Origin: Mytilus edulis | Taxonomy: Eukaryota > Mollusca > Bivalvia > Mytilida > Mytilidae | Assembly: GCF_963676685.1 (NCBI RefSeq) | Contig: NC_092349.1 | Coordinates: 55,689,232-55,753,231, forward strand | DNA: 64,000 nt | Direction: 5' to 3' | Shown here: in pieces, positions 44,005 through 55,700 of the stretch | Layout: the number at the start of each line of letters is the position of its first letter | How positions within the stretch are numbered: position 1 is the stretch's first letter | Notes under the pieces: model-generated | What the model saw: the letters and a program-made list of their open reading frames with translations, nothing else | Told to the model about the DNA's origin: nothing | The model's database searches: none | Made by a program: the position numbers and the translations under genes

Positions 44005-44060
44005 TAAGGAATAACTGTAATATTTCTTCCAAGACAGATGAATATTACAGTTATTCCTTA
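44005..44060. repeat. Perfect 20-bp inverted repeat (hairpin), 16-nt loop
   Basis: TAAGGAATAACTGTAATATT at 44005-44024 and its exact complement at 44041-44060. Probably the end or remnant of a MITE. A nearby TGACGTCACGGTCAC word (44104) resembles the TGACGTCAC of the 45-kb hairpin element. Confidence 0.9.
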
Positions 44061-44811
44061 TACTCTAATTCTAAATTGGAGTAAATTATGATAAAAACGT
44101 TAATGACGTCACGGTCACAGTCGCATGACAAAAAGCCAATATAATATACAAATAAAATTTCAATTTAGTCTATTTTGATGTTGTATTGTAAGTTTTTTTT
44201 ACCTACAGTAAAATTGGTTTCAACTCCCTAAGTTAAATTGACGTTACATCCTAAATACACGCTTTGTGCTTACTAGCTCCTAACGTACCAGAGTCCTGCA
44301 TTGTCTTTAAATTTTTGTGTTGAGCATACTTTTCCAGATGAAGCTTAGTTCAATAGGAAAGTTCTTTGGATGCAAGTAATTTATAAGCCGATTATTTTAT
44401 AATTTGTTAGTAGTGGATCGATATGGCCGCTAATTTTGATTTACAAAGTGTTCTGTGACTGACAATTCCTTCTATGGTAACTATCTTGAAAATTTTGTAC
44501 TTCTGGTAATTTTTGCTGATAATACTGAAGAATTCGAACAAAAAAATAGTATCAATCCTAAATAGCACCTGTATAACCTACATGTATGTATAGCTCTTCC
44601 TTTTCTGATCATTTCAATGTGTATATGTAACTGTTTCTCTGCACCTTCTTATGTTTTTGTTCAAATAAAGTGTTTAACACATATGTTATTTCGTTTGTTT
44701 CTTACAATTTCATGGTCACGGTTACATCCAGAATGGGACAAGTCCGAATAAGAAAAGACACCGACAATTGTGTACACCCAAAGCGAACTTAGCTAAGTCA
44801 AATAATTTTGC

Positions 44812-45010
44812 ACAAAACATATTTACGGAACAGTATATAAACATCAACGCACTAAAAACATGTTTACGGAACAGTATATTATAAACATCAGCGCACTAAG
44901 CATATTTAAGGAACAGTATATAAACATCAACGCACAAAACATATTTACGGAACAGTATATAAACATCAGTGCACAAAACATATTTACGGAACAGTATATA
45001 AACATCTGAT
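44812..45010 (+). repeat. 39-bp minisatellite, left part (~5 units)
   Basis: Unit ACATATTTACGGAACAGTAT plus ATAAACATCAGCGCACAAA. Small indels in some units (for example ATATTATAAAC at 44875). Confidence 0.9.
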
Positions 45011-45023
45011 TCAGTACACAAAA

Positions 45024-45415
45024 TATAGATTCTTACACTGCAACAAGTGTATTACGATATTTCTCCACTCGAGACAGTTAAATTTTATTATTTAAAGCGC
45101 GAGGCTTGCCGAGCCCTTTAAATAATAAAATTTAACTGTCGAGAGTGGAGAAATATCGTAATACACGAGTTATAGTGTCGGAATCTGTTTCTCTAATGCT
45201 TTTTATCGTTCTTTTTCAAAGATTTTCAGAAAATTGTGCTCTTTATATGCGACGTCATCAGGCAAGGTCGCCTTTTTTCATGACGTCACAATAGGAAAAT
45301 TGAGAAGAAAACAAAACATTTTGACGTCATAATCAAATTTCGACTAATCATTTGCCGAGAACAGATTTTTCACTAGTGAGGAGAAATATTTTTCTCACAC
45401 CGGTCAGGAAATGTG
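45024..45415 (+). mobile_element. Hairpin element copy 2, splitting the 39-bp array
   Basis: Begins GATTCTTACACTGCAACAAG. 45034-45175 is a near-perfect foldback: CGATATTTCTCCACTCGAG and AGTTAAATTTTATTATTTAA pair with TTAAATAATAAAATTTAACT and GAGTGGAGAAATATCG. It continues collinearly with 37215-37600 to GGTCAGGAAA. TGACGTCA words occur at 45281 and 45322. Confidence 0.8.
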
Positions 45416-45429
45416 AAAATAGCGCAAAA

Positions 45430-45895
45430 ATTAGAGAAACATATTTACAGAACAGTATATAAACATCAGCGCACAAAACATATTTACGGAACAGTATATA
45501 AACATCAGCGCACAAGAAATATTTACGGAACAGTATATAAACATCAGCGCACTAAACATATTTACGGAACAGTATATAAACATCAGCGCACTTAACATAT
45601 TTACGGAACAGTATATAAACATCAGCGCACAAAACATATTTACGGAACAGTATATAAACATCAGCGCACAAAATATATTTACGGAAGGGTATATAAACAT
45701 CAGCGCACAAAACATATTTACTGAACAGTATATAAACATCAGCGCACTAAGCATATTTAAGGAACAGTATATAAACATCAGCGCACAAAACATTTTTATG
45801 GAACAGTAGATAAACATCAGTGCACTCAATATATTTACGGAACCGAGTATAAAACCATCTGTGCACAAAACTTATTTACGGAACAGTATATATAA
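45430..45895 (+). repeat. 39-bp minisatellite, right part (~12 units)
   Basis: Same unit as at 44812. The last two units are more diverged. A 145-codon frame on the minus strand (45431-45868) is the repeat translated as a 13-residue period and is not taken as a gene. Confidence 0.9.
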
Positions 45896-45924
45896 ACCAT
45901 GCAATTATATTAACCGTGGCTGTA

Positions 45925-46080
45925 GTGTTCGGGGCCTTTCATAGCTTGTAAAATATGCAGTATGTGCTTAATTTGCTTATTGTTGAAGGCCGTACAGTGA
46001 CCTATAGTTGTTAATTTTTGTGTCATTTCGGTATCTTGTGGAGGTTTGTACGCGATCATACCACATCTTCTTTTTTTATA
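45925..46080 (-). repeat. Repeat family B, reverse copy
   Basis: GGGGCCTTTCATAGCTTG, TTGAAGGCCGTACAGTGACC and GCGATCATACCACATCTTCT are the inverse of family B. Confidence 0.8.
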
Positions 46081-46460
46081 TATAATATATCAGTGACCGT
46101 TGTATATGGTAAACTTAGAATACTTGGTATATTTTTACCCTGTTATTGATAGGATTTCAAACTCCTGTGCTATAACTCTACAAAATTACCTTACTAAATG
46201 TGTTCCCGGCTATCATAGGAAGCTTATTTAAATACACAAAAGAAGAAGGATAAATCGTTATTTCACTTTATTAATCTATTTGTAAAATATATGAATGTTC
46301 TTTATGAAAGATATGAAAAGCAACATATGATGATCAAGATGATCGATGAATTCAATAAAAGTTATTTATCCTGTATCAGTTTGAGTTCCATACGTATTTC
46401 CTCAACTGTTATAAACCGGTATTGATTCGAAAATTAATATTTTTTACAGCGCTCTGTTGA

Positions 46461-46468
46461 TCACATGA
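46461..46468 (+). promoter_or_regulatory. E-box-like TCACATGA 8 bp before the GUSB ATG
   Basis: TCACATGA is the M-box/MiT-TFE type E-box (TCATGTGA on the other strand). MiT/TFE factors drive lysosomal genes in vertebrates, and this gene is lysosomal. A TTTTTTACAG at 46440-46449 looks like a splice acceptor, so this may be exon sequence rather than promoter. Single-site evidence only. Confidence 0.25.
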
Positions 46469-46475
46469 TTTAAAA

Positions 46476-46715
46476 ATGGTAGATATATATCTAAGATCGT
46501 TCTATTGGAAAACCAAATCTCTATTTGTTAGTTTGACATTACTGTTTATATTTTTTGATGTAGTTCGATGCGATTATTTTCCCACTCTTTATCCAAGAGA
46601 ATCAGAAACAAGGGAAGTCAAAGAGCTAAATGGATTATGGAATTTCAGAGCAGATATGTCAGTCAACAGAACTCAAGGCTTTGACGATAAATGGTATATG
46701 TCACGACTTGAAAAG
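46476..46715 (+). CDS. GUSB: GUSB exon 1 (signal peptide, mature N-terminus)
   Basis: 80 codons, donor GAAAAG|gtaaat, phase 0. Hydrophobic run [16 protein letters not shown], then probable cleavage near C32. NRT at residues 64-66 is a glycosylation sequon. An acceptor-like TTTTTTACAG at 46440-46449 suggests a non-coding exon upstream. Confidence 0.92.
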
Positions 46716-49700
46716 GTAAATAAGATTAAATAATCACATTCAGTTTCAGTTGACGCTGATTCACAGCTTTAATTATTGTCTGCACAGAACTGTCTAAAAA
46801 AAAGACAAAGATATAGTCATATAGTATATATGGGCAGGAATTCGCTAGTGAAATTTTAGGGTCAATAGTGTTTATCCAATTAAAAAATAAAGAAATCATG
46901 CAAACATGGAGAATAAACATTGTTTAAATATCAAAGTGGGTTAGTCTTTATTGCCAAATGCAAAAAAAATGGATCCAATTAAAAAAATCAACAAAAAATC
47001 AGCACTTGTTATGTGCTGGTAGTTGAAAACTGTAGACAAAAAGTGTGACATTTCTGCAGTGGCAAAACCCCTAGTCATATTTAGAATATGCCTGAAGAAT
47101 TGTTCTACTATAATAGTTGAAAATCAACTGCAAAATGATCCGTCTATCATTTAGAAACCCCATTTTGTACAGAATCAGATTATTGCTGCAAATAAAATAC
47201 GTTTGAAAATGGACAAGTGCATGTAACTTTTCCCGTCAACAAATGTTACATGCACCTTTTCATTAGCTGATTAGCTTTGGAAACAAGTTATTGGTCCAGC
47301 ATGGCAAATTTTGAAAGGTGTCAACAATGGGTACAATTTGGATTTCATGATTTTTATTAATTAACTGAAGTTTGAAAAATATAGAAGGTAAGAAAATTTA
47401 TTTCATTTTCGTGTCAATACTGCCCAATAATACTCATCTTTTTATAACAGTTGTATACTTTTTATAGTAAGCATTACCATACTTATTTTTTTCACATTTC
47501 AACCCACTGACAATTACATTAAAATGTGTATTTGTCATCTTTCACACTAGGCATCTACCAGTGATCAAGCAGATGATAAGAGAGTGGGACCAGGTTAATT
47601 TGACCTCACAATGAAGTGTTACATGCACTTTTTGTGTAAATTAGGTTCTTTGATAATGATGTGTGACTTGCTTTGCAATTTTGTCAAAAAATATAAGTTT
47701 ATCTTGTATTTAAACAGGTTTGACCCTTACGATATTCATTTTATTGCTGGAGAGATTTCTGTACATAACATTGACACGAAAATATTTACCAAGGAAAGGT
47801 GTCTATGATACATGCAAAAGCTTTTTTTTGTACGGTTTGCCTTATCAATCTAATTTTTTACATGAAATACCACAGATTAATTGCCAATTTGATTAACTAG
47901 TACTTGTATTCATTCTCAGCATTATAAAGATAACTGGCCACTTAATTTGAAAACATAAAATGTAACATTGACACCAGAATAAAAACAATATTACTTTATT
48001 ACACTTAAAGCATAATTGGCCAGTGCATAATATTAAATCAAAATGTAAATTTATGCTGAATTCTTAACAGAGAAGTTGTTGGTCTTTCTTGATTTCTAGA
48101 CTTTACAATATTTACTTGTAATTCTTATCGTTTAAAGGCATGTAACATTGACACATCTTCTGCGTCCAGGTTACATGCTACAACCTAATAAATGTGCATA
48201 CAGTTATTCAATCAATAAAATCTTGTTGAAATTTAAATTTGCTTCATTAAAATGATATTAAAGAAATAAATGAGTTTTAATTATTTGTGTTTATTTTTTT
48301 CCTGATTGACTAGCAATTTTTCCTCATCATTTGTTGGTGTTCCTGTCAATGTTACATACATAACCCAGAATTATAATGTTTTAAAAGTATTGATTTCCAA
48401 ACCTCTGTTATGAGCTTTAAAATGAGTTTATCTGAGTTTATAAATGACTAACATCTGAAATATTGTCATCACACAATTTCTTTGATGCTCCTATGATAAC
48501 TTTATGAGTAACATGGACTACGATTTTTGTATCAGGTCTTTTTTGTGTTACATGAGAAGATATTACTGTGTTGAAATCAACAGTTAATCTAATTTTTAAT
48601 ATTCAAAGTTATTATTATGATACCTATTTTAAAAAATAATGTATAAAGTAAACCCAAATTAAACTTTTTTTTCATTAAGAAATTGTGTATGTAACATTGA
48701 CAGAGGCTATTATTTAGACTTTTACATGTTCAGGCCAGTGTTGCATGCGTAAACAAAACTTACTGCCATATGGAGCTATTATCTTATTTTTATTTTACAA
48801 AATTAAAGCGTTTTAATGTTTTCCTGTTTAATTTGTCTTTTAACACTAGTTAGTAACATTGACAACAATATTTTGTGTCAAGATTTTTTTATGTTACATG
48901 CAAAGGTATTACTTCCTTAAAGTCAGACATTTATATAACATTTTATAACCTAAATGATTAATTAGATATTACTGGGCAGCAATTATATTATTTCTCCAAA
49001 GTTGACTATTAAGCACACCACTTTCATCTTCTGGTCTTCATGTATGTAACATTGACATACAACCTTTTACTTTTCTGTCAATGTTACACGCATGAACAGA
49101 ACTGATAACATTTACTTACTCCTTTGCTCTATAAAGAGATTATTGATAATTTAACTTGTTTTACCACCATCAAACTTCATCTCTATTTCTAAATATAGAT
49201 ATTCTTTTTAGAAGTGTATTTTCTTCATTGACAACAAAATTGGTGTCAGTCTTGAAATTTTACATGCAATTTTTAATTAAAAAAATCTACAGGCAATATA
49301 AACCTAAGAAAGAAAAAGATGATCAGCAATAAATGTGATGAAGAAAACTCTCAGGAAGATGCTGCAAAAAGATACTGTCCCTGTCAACCAGTCAGATGGT
49401 GATGTCCCTGGCAGCCAGACAGATGGTGATGTCCCTGTCAGCCTGGAAGATGGTGATGTCCCTGTCAGCCTGGAAGATGGTGATGTACATATCAGTCAAT
49501 CAGTTAGTTGGTGATGTTCCTGTCAGTCAGTCAGTCTGTGATGTTCTTGTAAGCCAGTCAGAGGGTAATGTCCTAGTCAGCCTGGCAGATGGTGATGTTC
49601 ATATTAGTCTGTCAGTTGGTGATGTTCCTGTCATTCAGTCATATGGTGATGTTCCTGTCAGCCAGTCAGATGGTGATGTCCCTGTCAGCCAGTCAGATGG

Positions 49701-52700
49701 TGATGTCCCTGTCAGCCAGTCAGATGGTGATATCCCTTTCAGCCTGTCAGATGGTGATAACCCTATCAGCCTGGCAGATTATGATGTCTGTGATAGCCAG
49801 TCTGATAAGGTCCCTATTAGTGAGTCGGGTGGTGACGGTCCTTTCAGCCAGTCAGATAGTAGTTCTGTGTCAGAAAACCAGATGATGGTGACTGTCACAT
49901 GTGTATGCAGACATACTAGTGATCTCCAATTTGACCATTCTACAGCAGTGTAGAAGATAGTTATTTCAAAATCTTGTTTATTCATCCCTTTTCATTCACC
50001 AGTCAACACATGTATCATGTGTATTTACTGATGCTCATTATAGAAATCATGAGGAATTCAATTTGTAACATTTTTTTTTAATTGTTATGCCAATAATTGA
50101 CATTCCAGAATATCTTTTGCATTACAAGAGGTTCAGGCTCCTTCTGATTTCAAAATAATAATAATAAACTCATCATGGATACCAGAATTGAAATTTTGTA
50201 GGCCAGAAATGCTTTTCGTTTACAAAAGACTATTCAGTGACGCTAATGAAACAAAAAAGTAAAAGAAGGCCAAATAAAGTTGAAAACAGGACTATGGTCT
50301 AATGGGTGTTGGTTTTCTCTTCTGAATTGTTTTACACTGGTCATTATTGGGCCCTTTAAATTGTGGCTTCCTGTAGTTTAGGTAACAAGTTTATAGAAGT
50401 TATGTAAACGATTGAACATAAGATTCTCAATAAATGCAGCTGTATAAACCTCTCGTAAATTTGTCCATATTTTTTCTTGGTTTTTCATACTATTAGTTTT
50501 AAGTGTAGCTGTGTCACATGAATGAGGGATACATGTAATCATTTTGTACCCTTACTTTGTCAGTATTAGTTATTGAGTGAGAAACTTCGTGGATGCTGAT
50601 GGTTGTGTGGTTGTCTTCTTATCAATCTCATCCCTGTGCATAAAAAAACGGATTGCTTACTTACTGATATAAAAATGTTTCATGTTGTGGAAATTTTGGA
50701 TGACTCCTTCATCAATTGATCTATCTTTGGTCATAATTTTATTTTTCTGGTTATTTTGACATTTGAATATCTTTTAATTTAGCCTTCCATAGTGTACCAC
50801 CATGAACAAGCATAACTACTGGTATAGTTAAAAAAATATGTCTGCTGTCTGAAATTTAGGTGAATGGTTTTGGTATTAACCACTATTTAAATAATATCAT
50901 ATATGAGAAATGTGGCAGTATAATTGTATAATTTACATTCAGATGGTTGTTTGGAGGCTTTTTATATCTTTTAAGGTCAATTCTGGCATGGTTCATTATT
51001 CATATTTTTTGTGTCCACGTTACATGCAACATTTAAGTCACTATTTTATGACAGAAATGAGATAATTGCAAAAATATTAATACAATTTTTTAATGTGAGG
51101 GTAACACAATGAAAAAGAGCCTTTACATGTTCAGTAAGAAAATGATTCTTACTGTATTTATCTCTTAAACATTGCATGTAACATTGACAGAAAAGTAGAG
51201 GAAACTTGTTTTCACAAAATTTCTGAAAGAAATGAAAATATACATTTTAGAGTTTTGATGAAAGACAATGTTTTGTGATCAATATATATGATGTTGAATG
51301 TTGAATAAGTTGAGGAATCATTAATCTCAATTTGGAAAAAGTGTCCATGTTACATGCTCCAAATTCATTATTTGCTTTGGTTCCAAACTGACGTAAGTTT
51401 AAAAATGATTTTTTTGGGTACTAATAGAAGGACACCATTTGTAGCAATAATTTGTAAAAAATTTAGAAGCTTATAATGATTTTTATTTTTTTATTACAAT
51501 GTCACACTAAAGTAGCATTAGCGAATTCCTGCCCATATATATATCGTCTCGTACTTGTGTTTTCGACCGTCTTACATTTTCCACCTAATTCTACTTTCAC
51601 TTCCCGTATGCTGCACATGCCTATGTGACTTCATATTTGGCTGCTATACTTAGTAACAATTGCAAATGATACCAAGTGTGGTGAAGATTTTTTAAATAAA
51701 GTTATTATAATAAGTATTTACGTTTTTTTTATTTGATATCACATTTTTGTACCATTTCACTGATACTAGTTTTACCTTCCAAAAGAATCAATCTAAAATA
51801 AACAAATTTTCTATAAATATGGCAAAGCTCATTTTGCCTGCAAAGTTAACTGCTTCAAGGTCATTTTGGGAATGTATACTGTTAACGTCAAATTGGTTAA
51901 ACTTTTACAGCCATTTGTCATGTTTGTCAAAATATCATTATCGTTATTTGTCAGAGGTCTCAAATAAGTATTGTTTGCATCATTTTGGAAAAGAATAACC
52001 TGTTGTGACAAAATCAGTCGATTTTTTGGCTCACCTGCGTTCGTCGTCCGTCGTCGTCTGTCGTCCGTTGTCGTTAACTTTTACAAAAATCATCTCCTCT
52101 GAAACTACTGGGCCAAATGAAACCAAACTTGGCCACAATCATCATTGGGGTATCTAGTTTAAAGAATGTGTCCGGTGACCCGGCCAACCAACAAAGATGG
52201 CCGCCATGGCTAAAAATAGAACATAGGGGTAAAATGCAGATTTTGGCTTATAACTCAAAAACCAAAGCATTGAGAGGAAATCTGACAAGGTAAAATTGTT
52301 TATCAGGTCAAGATCTATCTGTTTTGAAATTTTCAGATTAATCGGACAATCCGTTGTTGGGTTGCTGCCCCTGAATTTGTAATTGTAAGGAAATTTTGCT
52401 GTTTTTGGTTATTGTCTTGAATATTATTATAGATAGAGATAAACTGTAAACAGGAATAATGTTCAGCAAAGTAAGATTTACAAATAAATCAACATGACCG
52501 AAATGGTCAGTTGACCCCTTTAGGAGTTATTGCCCTTTATAGTCAATTTTTAACCATTTTCCGTAAATCTTAGTTATCTTTTACAAAAATCTTCTCCTCT
52601 GAAACTGCTGTGCCAAATTAATCCAAACTAATGGCCACAATCATCTTTGGGGTATCTAGTTTAAAAAATGTGTCCAGTGACCCGACCATCAAATCAAGAT

Positions 52701-55700
52701 GGCCGCCACAGCTAAAAATAGTACATAGGGGTAAAATGCAGTTTTTGGCTTATAACTCAAAAACCAAAGCATTTAGAGGAAATCTGACAGGGTTAAAATT
52801 GTCTATCAGGTCAAGATCTATCTGCCCTGAAATTTTCAGAAGAATCAGACAACCTGTTGTTGGGTTGCTGCCCCTGAATTGGTAATTTTAAGGAAATTTT
52901 GCTGTTTTTGGTTATATTTTTATTATCTTAAATATTATTATAGATAGAGATAAACTGTAAACAGCAATAATGTTCAGCAAAGTAAGATTTACAAATAAAT
53001 CAACATAACAGAAATGGTCGATTGACCCCCCTAAGGAGTTATTGTCCTTTATAGTCAAATTTTAACAATTTTCATAAAATTTGTAAATTTTTATTAACAT
53101 TTTCCACTGAAACTACTGGACCAAGTTCATTATAGATAGAGATAATTGTAAGCAACAAGACTGTTTAGTAAAGTAAGATGTACAAACACATCACCATCAC
53201 CAAAACACAATTTTGTCATGAATCCATCTGCTTCCTTTGTTTAATATTCACATAGACCAAGATGAGCATGACAATGCATGATAAGTAAAACATTATAATT
53301 ACTTCTTTGTCTAACAAAATTTATCTGGCCTAGCTAATGGACCTAGATCTTGTGGTCAATCAGGGAGACTACCGGTATATACTGTTTCGAATTTTAAGCA
53401 ATCAGTTTTGACTTTATTCAAATCCAGGATATTATTATTTTATTGGCTTTCAATAGACTATTTTTATATTACCGACTGTTGACTCTGGATTATTATTTTT
53501 CAACTGGTTAGCTTGGACATCATGGTAATGTACCAAGTCAGGTAACGAGCAAGCAAAAGAAGTATAACCAAGCTTTCAATCGGTACAATTTGGGGGAAAA
53601 TTACCTGCTTGACTTTTTTTTTCACTAAAAAATCATTGGAAAACAGTAAACTTTCCCCATAAATTACATTTATGACTTCTATAAAATATCCCAAAAAAGA
53701 CATCATCTTCAAAAGAAATTGCATCTTTTTTTCCAGACAGGACCAGTTATACCAATGCCTGTACCATCAAGTTATAATGATGTGACACAAGAGAAATCTT
53801 TACGAGACTTCACAGGATGGGTTTGGTATGACAAGGAGTTCTTTTTGCCTCTATCATGGAAAGGACAGAGGGTTGTGGTTAGAGTAGACAGTGCACGATA
53901 TTATGCTAAAATGGTAGGCTTAAAAATATTTATATGCAATTCAGTTACATCTATATAGCTATATCATGTATTCTACAATGTATAACTAAAACTGGATCTC
54001 ATGTTTACAGCAATAAAATATGTTAAGGCCCAAACTATTAATACATGTGTTTCTTCTAACTCTACCTACCCTAATCTTTAGTGCCTACCCTATATATTTA
54101 ACACTTATTTTGCCCTTTTGAAACAAGCATTATTAAAGCAGAATGATTCCCTAATAAAGTAATTACCAGCTAAGGTATGTTTGTAAAATAAAATGATATT
54201 ACCTAGCTACCCTATTTTTTTCAGCACTATGAAAAGGAAACTATATATATACTATAGGTCAAAGTAGGGCCCAAAATGAGTAGTGTAAAACAATTCAAAC
54301 AGGAAAACCAAAGGTCAAATCTACATAGAAATGAGAAAACACTTAATATGAACCTCATTAACAAAGAACTACCACTGAACAACAGGGTCCTGACTTAGGA
54401 CAGGTGCAAACAAATGCAGCTGTTTTAAACGTGATAACAGGCGCCTACAGTCACCTGATCTGAAACAGTAATGCAATATTCATATATTACAACATTGAAA
54501 GATACACTAAAAAATAACAATTAAAATGTCTTAACTTAATCAAAAAGATATACATGATATATTAAAAAAAAACAATTAAAAACATGCACTGATATATTTT
54601 TGGTAATGTGTAACATGTGTAAGTCATTGTAAGTTTTGTAGATAAATAGCATGTAAAACCAACCTAAGTTTGCAGCCTAAATGAACTTGTTTGATGAATC
54701 AGCACTTTTTGTAACTACATATCAAGTTCATTGTACTCTTATCTGTGACAATGAAATCCATCAAGAAAAGTTTTTTACAAGATGTTTCCTTTTAATTGGA
54801 ATGAGTCAGAAATTGTTGACAAATATAAGCGAAATCAATATTGAATCAAATTTCATTGTATAATATATTTATTGTAGTTATTGTACACTAGCTTTGAATG
54901 AAATTAAAACTTTAGAGGAAAAAAAAAATAAAATCATTTAGCTATACTTTTTTGTACTTTCAGTGGATAAATTCTGTGTTTTTAGTTGAACATGAGATGG
55001 GACATTTGCCTTTCGAGGCAGAGATACAAGATATTGCAAAGTTTGGATCAGTGAATTATTTAACAGTAGCTGTTGATAACACATTAACACCCACTACACT
55101 GCCACCCGGTGAAATAGTGTATAAACATGGCAAGTAAGTATTCCAATGGTTAATTATTAAATGAAAAATGGCTACCCAAACCTTTTCTGTCTGAGATCCA
55201 TGTTGAATAGGCATCTATATAATATAGGGTAAGTGTAAAGATACATGTACATGGACAATTTGCACTGGTACTGCTGTTGAAACCAAGTACAATTTTTTGG
55301 TTATACCACTTTTTTCATTTCTATGGTAGAAAGTATACAAAATCATATATTCACTTTCTAAAGTAAAAGTAAATGCAGTATTTCTTTTTCACAGTAGCTA
55401 TTGCTAACAATAGGAAGAGTTTCTTTGGGTGTCATTTAATCAGGTTTCAAATCTTCTTGATTCTTGAGTCTAAACATGCTGAAGGTCTGCATCACCTGAT
55501 GTCTTCATTATATAAATTATTATTTGAGGTTTCATAGTCTTCCATGTTTGTACTGATTATGCTTTAAAAAATTGCTATCAGATGTAAAGCAAACAAAACC
55601 TCATTTCATCATGTCTACAACTTATCAAACTTGTAATATGATGTACAGAATAACATGTGAGTTGTCGCATGGTAACTCTATCTGTTATTTTTATCATTAC

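Larger units (their letters stand above)
46831..51535. mobile_element. 4.7-kb TIR-bounded element in GUSB intron 1 with recurring TGTAACATTGACA motif
   Basis: Left end TGGGCAGGAATTCGCTA at 46831 and its exact inverse TAGCGAATTCCTGCCCA at 51519-51535. Weaker similarity continues ~15 bp inward. TATATA borders both ends, either target duplication or part of the TIR. Inside, TGTAACATTGACA recurs at about 47961, 48141, 48690, 48851, 49045 and 51177. Inverted or partial forms (TGTCAATGTTACA, GTTACATGC) occur near 47244, 47616, 48172, 48344, 48532, 48890, 49076, 51018 and 51349. A 27-bp minisatellite and a family A/B insertion lie in the right half. No transposase domain is recognised. Confidence 0.75.

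Noticed and set aside
45431..45868. 145-codon minus-strand open frame with a 13-residue repeat
   Set aside because: It is the 39-bp minisatellite read in one frame. The period is divisible by three, so openness is automatic; no start context, splice sites or homology.
49589..49885. 98-codon frame rich in M-V-M-S-L-S-A-S-Q
   Set aside because: Alternative reading frame of the 27-bp minisatellite. The S-D-G-D-V-P-V-S-Q frame is longer and continues into unique sequence.
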